Part shown: positions 15,768 through 21,379 of the stretch, one piece after another
Position numbering within the stretch: position 1 is the first letter of the stretch
Layout: every line of letters begins with the position of its first letter
NCBI GenBank assembly: GCA_040905285.1
Contig: JBBDRV010000199.1
Location: forward strand, 1 to 21,379
Direction: 5' to 3'
Length of the DNA stretch: 21,379 nt
From: JBBDRV01 sp040905285
Lineage (GTDB): Bacteria > Bacteroidota > Rhodothermia > Balneolales > Balneolaceae
Program-made: the position numbers and the translations under genes
The notes under the pieces: generated by a model
The model's input: only the letters and a program-made list of their open reading frames with translations
Databases searched by the model: none
What the model was told of the DNA's origin: nothing

Positions 15768-17162
15768 ATGAATACAATTAACTTTTTTACAGTGACAATT
15801 CTGATGGCGGGGATGGCTGCTCTGACCGTTTCTTGCGATACGGCTTCCGACGACGAACCATTTACCGGCGCAGCGAATGAAATTCGTTTGATGACGCTCA
15901 ATCCCGGCCACTTTCATGCGGCATTGGTACAGAAAAACATGCTGGAGGTGGTTCACCCGACAGTGTATATCTATGCTCCGGGGGGTGCCGACCTGGATTT
16001 ACATATGGAGAGGATTAAGGCCTTTAACAGCCGAAGCGAGAATCCGACCAGCTGGGAAAGTGAAATCTATACCGGGCCGGACTACCTGGACCGGATGCTT
16101 GAAGAGCAGCCGGGAAATGTAATGGTCACAGCCGGCAACAACCGCCTTAAGACCGAATACATCAAACAAGCTGTCGACAACGGCATCCATGTCCTCTCGG
16201 ACAAGCCTATGGCCGTAGACAGTGAAGGATGGAATCTTCTTACAGAGGCTTTTGACATCGCAGAGGAGAGAGATGTGCTGTTGTACGATATTATGACTGA
16301 ACGGTATGAAATCACCTCGATGCTGCAGAGGGAACTGGCGAAAAGGGAAAATCTTTTCGGCAGGCTCAGCACAGGCAGTCCGGACGAACCGGCCATCGTC
16401 AAGGAAAGTGTCCACCATCTGTTCAAAACAGTTTCCGGACAAACTCTCCGCCGCCCCCCCTGGTACTTTGACGTGGACCAGCAGGGTGAAGGAATAGTGG
16501 ATGTAACCACTCATCTGGTGGATTTGTCCATGTGGGCGGCATTTCCCGATGAAATAATTGATCACCGCGAGGATGTCCGGATGCTGGAAGCCGATCGCTG
16601 GCCGACAGTGTTAACAAAAGAGCAGTTTTCCCGAATTACAGGCATGGATAGCTTTCCGGATTATTTACAGGACCGGCTCGTGGACGGGGAGCTGCACTAT
16701 TACAGCAACGGTGAAATGACATACACACTTAAAGGCCACCATGCCCGCGTATCGGTTCAGTGGAACTATGAGGCTCCGCCGGGAAGCGGCGACACACATT
16801 TTTCTGTTTTAAAAGGTTCCCGGGTCGACCTGGTGATCCGCCAGGGTCCTGAACAGGATTTCAGGAGTACCCTCTATGTGGAACCTAAGGAAAATAGTGA
16901 CATGTCGGAAATTGAAACGGCTGTGATCACGGTCGTGAGAGATCTACAGGACCGTTTTCCGGGTCTGGACCATGAAGCCACTGAAAACGGCTGGAAACTG
17001 CTCATACCGGGTGAATTTTACCGCGGCCATGAAGCCCATTTCGGCAAAGTGGCGGAAACCTATTTCAGTTATCTCGCCGGCGGCAGTCTGCCGGAATGGG
17101 AAGTACCCAATATGATCACCAAATACTATATTACCACCCGGGCCCGGGAACTGGCACTGTAA
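15768..17162 (+). CDS. Lipoprotein Gfo/Idh-like oxidoreductase with Oxidoreduct_C-type C-terminus
   Basis: A 464-residue predicted lipoprotein. MNTINFFTVTILMAGMAA then LTVSC gives a signal with lipidated Cys23. Residues about 38-165 are a Rossmann-like domain in which the GxGxxG loop is replaced by NPGHFHAALV (45-54); AGNN (122-125) and DKPMA (145-149, the EKP equivalent) follow. LLYDIMTERYE (171-181), KESVHHLFK (212-220) and WYFDVDQQGEGIVDVTTHL (232-250) belong to the C-terminal domain known as 'putative oxidoreductase C-terminal'. Such proteins probably hold NAD tightly and oxidise or re-reduce glycosides outside the cytoplasm; this is inferred from related keto-glycoside enzymes. An upstream in-frame start at 15654 would overlap the DUF6807 gene and bury the signal, so I chose the ATG at 15768, 55 bases after that gene. 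No Shine-Dalgarno is seen. Confidence 0.84.
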   Translation: MNTINFFTVTILMAGMAALTVSCDTASDDEPFTGAANEIRLMTLNPGHFHAALVQKNMLEVVHPTVYIYAPGGADLDLHMERIKAFNSRSENPTSWESEIYTGPDYLDRMLEEQPGNVMVTAGNNRLKTEYIKQAVDNGIHVLSDKPMAVDSEGWNLLTEAFDIAEERDVLLYDIMTERYEITSMLQRELAKRENLFGRLSTGSPDEPAIVKESVHHLFKTVSGQTLRRPPWYFDVDQQGEGIVDVTTHLVDLSMWAAFPDEIIDHREDVRMLEADRWPTVLTKEQFSRITGMDSFPDYLQDRLVDGELHYYSNGEMTYTLKGHHARVSVQWNYEAPPGSGDTHFSVLKGSRVDLVIRQGPEQDFRSTLYVEPKENSDMSEIETAVITVVRDLQDRFPGLDHEATENGWKLLIPGEFYRGHEAHFGKVAETYFSYLAGGSLPEWEVPNMITKYYITTRARELAL

Positions 17163-17186
17163 GATGTTTCGTACTATTAACGGTGC

Positions 17187-17292
17187 CACAGAGGTCACAC
17201 AGGTCACAGAGGTCACAGAGGCCACAGCCAGCAGGACGTCCCGTCGTTATTGACCCGCGCCACAGAGGCCACACAGGCCACAGAGGCACAGG
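17187..17292 (+). repeat. Two blocks of 9-nt repeats, CACAGAGGY / CACACAGGY
   Basis: Block one (17187-17222) has four consecutive 9-mers: CACAGAGGT, CACACAGGT, CACAGAGGT, CACAGAGGC. Block two (17261-17292) has CACAGAGGC, CACACAGGC, CACAGAGG and a shortened CACAGG. The same order of variants occurs in both, so the blocks look like copies of one another, separated by 38 bases containing the palindrome GGACGTCC. They fill most of the 217-base gap between the lipoprotein oxidoreductase and uxuA. Unit size and lack of uniform spacers exclude CRISPR. Similar CACAGAGG-rich strings occur between genes in many environmental genomes as far as I recall; their role is not known. Confidence 0.9.
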
Positions 17293-17379
17293 AAAGACCG
17301 GAAACCGGCAGTGGGTCTCGTGCATGCTTTCAATAACCAAAAAATCAAAACCAACTGTTTCTAAACCAAACCGGATACA

Positions 17380-18576
17380 ATGATCAAACTTGAACAGACC
17401 TGGCGATGGTTCGGCCCCGGTGATGCGGTCACCTTGCAGGATATAAGACAAACGGGTGCTACAGGAATCGTTTCAGCCCTTCACCATCTGCCTACAGGGG
17501 CAGTATGGCCTGTTGATGAAATTGAAAAGCATAAAAAGCGCATAGAGGATGCCGGCCTGAGATGGTCGGTGGTTGAAAGCATCCCCGTACATGAAGATAT
17601 CAAGCGGCAGACCTCCCGGTACGTGGACTGGATTGCGAATTACAGGGAATCAGTGCAAAACCTGGGGAAATGTGGTATCACGACCGTATGCTATAATTTT
17701 ATGCCGGTGCTCGACTGGACAAGGACGGATCTTGAATATGAAACGGGGGACGGTTCCACCGGTCTCCGGTTTGATGAAACCGCCATGGCAGCATTTGATC
17801 TGTTTATCCTGGAAAGACCGGCAGCCCGGGAAGAGTATTCTGCCGTTAGAATTGAAGAGGCTAAAAAATATGCAGGCAGTCTGGATTCCGCAGGCAGGGA
17901 CAAGCTGGTAAGTACAATCCTTGCCGGCCTCCCCGGTTCCGAAGAAGGGTACACCCTGGACGAGTTCCAGTCGATACTGGATTCCTACCAGGGGATAACC
18001 GCGACCGATCTGCGAAACAGCCTGCACTATTTTCTGAGAGAGATAATCCCGGCAGCAGAACAGGCCGGAGTGCGGATGGCCATTCATCCGGATGATCCTC
18101 CTTTCCCTCTGTTCGGGCTCCCCAGAGTGGTGAGCACCGAAAGCGATGCCCTGTCATTGATTCAGGCTGTAGATACACCATATAACGGGCTGACATTCTG
18201 TACCGGTTCTTTTGGGGCGAGACCTGACAATGATTTGCCGGGCATGATCGAGCGGCTGGGACACCGTATTAATTTTGTACATTTGCGAAGTGTGAAAAGA
18301 GAATCCGAACAGACATTCCATGAGGCCAATCATCTTGAAGGGAGTGTGGAGATGAACAGGGTAATGGCTGCACTGATCCGGGAACAGGAACGCCGAAAGA
18401 AGGAAGGCAGAACCGATATCGACCTGCCCATGCGTCCCGATCACGGTCATGCGATGCTTGGGGATCTGCAGAATAATTCTTCTCCGGGGTATACCTGTAT
18501 CGGGCGTATGCGCGGGCTGGCTGAGCTGCGGGGCCTTGAGATGGGAATCCGCACCGGTATGAATCTGGAAACATAG
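17380..18576 (+). CDS. uxuA: Mannonate dehydratase
   Basis: Dehydrates D-mannonate to 2-keto-3-deoxy-D-gluconate; cytoplasmic, metal-dependent TIM barrel. The 398 residues equal the family length. MIKLEQTWRWFGPGD opens it as in homologues; NFMPVLDWTRTDL (106-118) is conserved. The likely metal ligands are His236 (AIHPDDPP), Cys274 (FCTGSFG), His301 (VHLRS) and Asp354 of MRPDHGH (351-357), by analogy with structurally studied mannonate dehydratases. With uxaE and the SDR it completes tagaturonate to KDG. The ATG follows the repeat region by about 90 bases, so it may have its own promoter. No terminator hairpin is evident in the 94 bases between its stop and the convergent oxidoreductase gene. 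Confidence 0.95.
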   Translation: MIKLEQTWRWFGPGDAVTLQDIRQTGATGIVSALHHLPTGAVWPVDEIEKHKKRIEDAGLRWSVVESIPVHEDIKRQTSRYVDWIANYRESVQNLGKCGITTVCYNFMPVLDWTRTDLEYETGDGSTGLRFDETAMAAFDLFILERPAAREEYSAVRIEEAKKYAGSLDSAGRDKLVSTILAGLPGSEEGYTLDEFQSILDSYQGITATDLRNSLHYFLREIIPAAEQAGVRMAIHPDDPPFPLFGLPRVVSTESDALSLIQAVDTPYNGLTFCTGSFGARPDNDLPGMIERLGHRINFVHLRSVKRESEQTFHEANHLEGSVEMNRVMAALIREQERRKKEGRTDIDLPMRPDHGHAMLGDLQNNSSPGYTCIGRMRGLAELRGLEMGIRTGMNLET

Positions 18577-18670
18577 ACAGGCCCGGGCTGGTCCTTACAG
18601 CAATCCCTGTGAACAGTCCCCGCCGCACATACAGGCAGAGTCCCATACCTTGAAGGTGCCTGACTGTCTG

Positions 18671-19723
18671 CTACTGGTTCAGAAGTTCTCTCACGGATAC
18701 CGGCTGCCCGTTTTTTGCGGATTGATAGAGGGCCGTGACAAAGGCCAGTGACTTCAGGCTGTCTTTTCCGGTTACCGGGGGTTCCCGGTCTGAAAGGACA
18801 GCTTCAAAAATTTCATTGAACTGGTTTGTATGGGCCTCAGCCTTGAAGTTGGCAAGAGGGCTAGCGCTTCCCGAGGCTGCCTCTGCCGGACGAGCTTTGC
18901 CGGAAGAAGTATCCGTATCGGTGTTCGTTAGCCGGAAAGTGGAGTCATCGAGGATCGCGGTGCCCCGGCTTCCGTGTATTTCTATTTTTCTGGGTAACGG
19001 CGGAGTGACGGATGTGGAGGCGGCAAAAGTGCCGATTATTCCTGAATCCAGTCGAAATGATGCTACTGCATTGTCTTCTCCCTCTATTGCACCGTGTGTG
19101 AATGTTCCCTTGAATGCATGGATGGTATCTGCATCTCCCAGCATCCATTGAAGCAGGTCGATCGTGTGTATCGACTGATTGATGACCGCACCGCCGCCAT
19201 CCAGAAGAAGCGTTCCCCTCCAGGGTGCACTCGTATAATACTCCTGGTCCCGGTACCATTTTACGGATGCATTTACCATGAAAATATCGCCTATGTCGCC
19301 TCTTTTAAGGGCATTCTTCATGTTGACGGCATCTTCTGTGAATCTGCTCTGGTATATGACGGCAAGTTTCACATCATTTGACCGGCAACAGTCGATCAGT
19401 CGTTTTGCACGGTCAAGGGATACTTCAACAGGTTTTTCAACCACAATATGCTTTCCCGCTTCAGCCGCAGTCTCAGCAAAATTCAGATGAGTGCCGGTGG
19501 GGGTGCAGACAGAGACTAAATCCAGGTCCGGATGACTGAGAAATTCACTGTAAGAAGTATAACCCTTTATTCTGTGCTTGTCACTGAACTCACGGACCTT
19601 GTCTTTACTGCTGCTGCAGGCGCTGACCAGACGCCCCTTGTCACTCTGTGTGACGGCCTGGGCATGAACATCCGAAATATTGCCAAGTCCTGCTATTCCA
19701 ACGCCGATAGGTTTATCTGTCAT
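18671..19723 (-). CDS. Gfo/Idh/MocA family oxidoreductase, cytoplasmic
   Basis: NAD(P)-dependent sugar or cyclitol dehydrogenase family, 350 residues. The nucleotide loop GIAGLGNIS is at 9-17, CTPTGTH at 73-79, and VVEKPVEV (94-101) carries Lys97 of the EKP motif. WRGTLLLDGGGAVINQSIHT (168-187), with Asp175 and His186, forms the substrate-binding and catalytic region of the 'inositol dehydrogenase-like' subgroup. There is no signal peptide, unlike the lipoprotein homologue on the opposite strand. A low-complexity linker (about 270-290, Thr/Ser/Ala-rich) interrupts the C-terminal sheet. Convergent with uxuA. It may share a transcript with the DUF6580 and ConA-like genes upstream, with 144 bases to the former. 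Substrate unknown; its neighbours suggest a keto-sugar or uronate derivative. Confidence 0.88.
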   Translation of the reverse strand: MTDKPIGVGIAGLGNISDVHAQAVTQSDKGRLVSACSSSKDKVREFSDKHRIKGYTSYSEFLSHPDLDLVSVCTPTGTHLNFAETAAEAGKHIVVEKPVEVSLDRAKRLIDCCRSNDVKLAVIYQSRFTEDAVNMKNALKRGDIGDIFMVNASVKWYRDQEYYTSAPWRGTLLLDGGGAVINQSIHTIDLLQWMLGDADTIHAFKGTFTHGAIEGEDNAVASFRLDSGIIGTFAASTSVTPPLPRKIEIHGSRGTAILDDSTFRLTNTDTDTSSGKARPAEAASGSASPLANFKAEAHTNQFNEIFEAVLSDREPPVTGKDSLKSLAFVTALYQSAKNGQPVSVRELLNQ

Positions 19724-19867
19724 TGTGCTGAACCGGTAAACTGGTTAGGAGTGGATGATCGCCGATTCTGCCGGCTGCCCGTTCCCGGCAACCGGAATGC
19801 CCTCACCGGCGCAGAGAAGGGCCATACCGGACGGGCCGGACAAGTCCCCGAATCGAAGACCACGATC

Positions 19868-20425
19868 TCAGATCCTTGCCTGGACGAGTGCGGGGGATCT
19901 GTACGCCAGGTACTCAAAAGCTCCGAACAGAGTGGCGCAGTAGACCAGATCTCCGGCAAGGGTATTGTGGAAAAAAGGAATGGCTGCAGTATAACAGGAC
20001 ATCAGTCCCTGAAGCGAGAGGGGGTACATGGGACTGGTAAGCCAGACCCCCAGATTGGAGATGGTGAAAAAGATCACTGAAGCACCGACGGCACTTCCCA
20101 GTACTCTCGGGATGGTAATCTTGTTCAGAAATTTCATTCCTGTGAGAGATATCAGTACGAGGCTTCCATAAATCCAGATCATTCCCTGGTTGAACAGAGT
20201 TATCCCTTCGAAAAAGGTGCTGAAAATAAAATTGTTCAGGATGAGGTCACTGATCCACATAGCGACGAGCGGTACCAGGAGGGCCCATTTATTATCTGTA
20301 AAATAGGCAGCACCGAACAGGGCAATGGCTCCGAGAGGTGTGAAGTTGTACGGGTGAGGCAGGATTCTTGACAGAACTGCCAGAACAATAAAGCCGGTGA
20401 TAATATAAAAACGTTTGTTTTTCAT
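19868..20425 (-). CDS. DUF6580 family integral membrane protein
   Basis: A 185-residue membrane protein with about six hydrophobic segments (roughly 6-21, 29-42, 47-63, 81-97, 108-129 and 154-174). The opening motif SRILPHPYNFTPLGAIALFG (19-38), SDL (59-61), SNLGVW (123-128) and the closing HNTLAGDLVY (153-162) mark DUF6580, whose layout resembles small-molecule uptake proteins such as ECF S-components; a transport role is inferred and the substrate is unknown. It starts at ATG, 39 bases after the ConA-like gene. Odd point: the same frame remains open for 40 codons beyond the TGA stop (to a TAA at 19745) with glycine-rich, protein-like sequence, although the 185-residue product already looks complete. 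Confidence 0.82.
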   Translation of the reverse strand: MKNKRFYIITGFIVLAVLSRILPHPYNFTPLGAIALFGAAYFTDNKWALLVPLVAMWISDLILNNFIFSTFFEGITLFNQGMIWIYGSLVLISLTGMKFLNKITIPRVLGSAVGASVIFFTISNLGVWLTSPMYPLSLQGLMSCYTAAIPFFHNTLAGDLVYCATLFGAFEYLAYRSPALVQARI

Positions 20426-20464
20426 AGTTGAAATCTGTTTGTCGTCCTTTGGATTAGTTTGTCC

Positions 20465-21280
20465 TTATCTGTCCGGCGTCTGTATAGTGACGTTACGGAT
20501 CAGGCAACTTGCATGTTCAGCTCCTGTTCCCCGGATACGGAAAGCAATGTGACCTCCGTCAATCGGGTCGGAATCGGTCGTGTTCAGAACGGTGGTACCG
20601 TCTATGGTCAGCCACAACCTGTTGCCGTTACGACCGGCTTCCACCTGATGCCATTGCCCCGTCTCCATATAATTTCTGTCCGCTTCCCCAAGCTGGGACA
20701 CACCCTCCGGAGAACGCTGCAGAAGGAAGGGATATCTCATGTGAGGGGCATTGTGGAAGGCAAAGAAGTAATCGGTCGCCCCTTCGGTCCATTCACTCAA
20801 ATCACCGTTAAAGCCGGGAGGCACATCCAGCCTTCCCGAGCCGTCGCCATTGGAGGCAGACAGCATATTGACGAGCACGGTGGCCGGCTGAAGCGTCATG
20901 ACGTCATAGGTAAGTACGAATTCCGTGCCATAGGATTCAGGGCTGATCAGCATAATACCCGACGAGTGGGGATCTTCTGTCAGTTGCAGTGCCTGATCCA
21001 TAAAGTTGCCGAAGTAACCGTCTCCCCGCCGGTTCCATGTCATCAGCTCGCCAACGGAAATCACCTCTTCATTTTTATTTTCAAAGCCACGTTCCGGTCC
21101 GGTGATCCCAGTATTATTCCGTTCGGCCGGCTGAACGTCATTTGACGGGTACGGCTGAGCCGGCTGAGCGGCCAGGTTTCCGCTTCCTGAAATGACAAGA
21201 GGCAGAATAACCCATATTCCGGCTTTAAAAACATCAGATAAAGAGACTGACCCTGTGTCAGATTTTGTTGTCCGGTTCAT
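20465..21280 (-). CDS. Secreted concanavalin-like (LamG / 3-keto-disaccharide hydrolase-like) domain protein
   Basis: A 271-residue exported protein. After a 19-residue polar lead, GIWVILPLVISGSGNLAA (21-38) is a hydrophobic signal with probable cleavage near LAA|QP. The rest is beta-rich. The end, GQWHQVEAGRNGNRLWLTID (208-227) followed by DGGHIAFRIRG (241-251) and a final IRNVTI, is the typical last third of ConA-like jelly rolls, including DUF1080-type proteins, some of which hydrolyse 3-keto-glycosides. DYFFAFHNAPHMRYPFLLQR (170-189) is a distinctive central segment I cannot tie to a named family; DUF1961/DUF6250-like domains are alternatives. It is first of the three minus-strand genes after the gene fragment at the window edge. 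Catalytic residues cannot be assigned. Confidence 0.62.
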   Translation of the reverse strand: MNRTTKSDTGSVSLSDVFKAGIWVILPLVISGSGNLAAQPAQPYPSNDVQPAERNNTGITGPERGFENKNEEVISVGELMTWNRRGDGYFGNFMDQALQLTEDPHSSGIMLISPESYGTEFVLTYDVMTLQPATVLVNMLSASNGDGSGRLDVPPGFNGDLSEWTEGATDYFFAFHNAPHMRYPFLLQRSPEGVSQLGEADRNYMETGQWHQVEAGRNGNRLWLTIDGTTVLNTTDSDPIDGGHIAFRIRGTGAEHASCLIRNVTIQTPDR

Positions 21281-21332
21281 ATTCCCAGTTGATTTATTAT
21301 GTGGTTATCTGTTGCCAGGTTAAATAGTGTCT

Positions 21333-21379
21333 CTAAGAAACGTCAATCTCTGCGTTCCACTTGCCCCAAAAATGCTCAT
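21333..21379 (-). CDS. C-terminal end of a gene entering from the right edge
   Basis: The minus strand frame from the window edge reads EHFWGKWNAEIDVS and then TAG at 21333-21335. The sequence is protein-like (aromatic and charged residues balanced) and lies 53 bases before the ATG of the ConA-like gene on the same strand, as expected for an upstream operon member. An alternative frame (MSIFGASGTQRLTFLRDTI, stop at 21320) is less protein-like. Product unknown. Confidence 0.4.
   Translation of the reverse strand, partial: EHFWGKWNAEIDVS

Noticed and set aside
17187..17292. CRISPR-like array
   Set aside because: Units are 9 nt and contiguous, with no uniform unique spacers and no cas genes nearby.
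19724..19867. Cobalamin riboswitch or other leader RNA before the Gfo/Idh gene
   Set aside because: GC-rich with several short stems, but the conserved B12-box and core elements are not found.
20459..21145. 228-codon plus-strand frame opposite the ConA-like gene
   Set aside because: No recognisable protein pattern, whereas the minus strand encodes a signal peptide and a beta-rich domain.

Overview
The window looks like chromosomal DNA from the Bacteroidota/Balneolota/Rhodothermota neighbourhood. The reasons are family signatures rather than an RNA marker. The tRNA-guanine transglycosylase lacks two of the three zinc cysteines, as I recall for Bacteroidota enzymes. YifB has an NPSP loop instead of the cysteine-rich NPCPCG loop. 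Lipoprotein oxidoreductase, DUF6807, DUF6580 and small 'PRPP synthetase-like' families typical of that phylum are present. Shine-Dalgarno sequences are often weak, and one TAnnTTTG-type promoter candidate is visible. No rRNA, tRNA, CRISPR array, insertion sequence or phage gene was found.

Layout. Positions 1-4100 are housekeeping: a terminator hairpin, tgt (minus), a polyprenol-phosphate mannosyltransferase-like GT2 (plus), and a coupled nth - MEMO-like pair (minus). Positions 4216-7615 (minus) hold a three-subunit proton-translocating NAD(P) transhydrogenase operon (pntAa-pntAb-pntB) with a small conserved protein at its 3' end. A 505-base divergent spacer separates it from trxB (plus), which is followed by yifB/comM-like, a possible 37-residue membrane protein and a convergent SDR gene.

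Positions 11.8-18.6 kb (plus) form a hexuronate-catabolism locus: a remnant of a TRAP-transporter large permease (DctM), UxaE (tagaturonate/fructuronate epimerase), an SDR probably serving as fructuronate reductase / mannonate oxidoreductase, a DUF6807 lipoprotein, a lipoprotein Gfo/Idh-like oxidoreductase with an Oxidoreduct_C-type C-terminus, a non-coding block of 9-nt CACAGAGGY repeats, and UxuA (mannonate dehydratase). Together UxaE, the SDR and UxuA would take tagaturonate or fructuronate to 2-keto-3-deoxygluconate. UxaC, KdgK and KdgA are not in the window.

Positions 18.6-21.4 kb (minus) hold a soluble Gfo/Idh/MocA dehydrogenase, a DUF6580 membrane protein, a secreted concanavalin-like domain protein, and the last codons of a gene entering from the right edge. 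The most novel-looking parts are two exported lipoproteins embedded among cytoplasmic uronate enzymes, next to a second oxidoreductase and a secreted ConA-like protein; this could be an envelope-located oxidative glycoside-processing module coupled to uronate catabolism. Also notable are the decayed TRAP permease directly in front of uxaE, the phased 9-nt repeat blocks, and an endonuclease III with a rearranged cysteine cluster and altered HhH hairpin.
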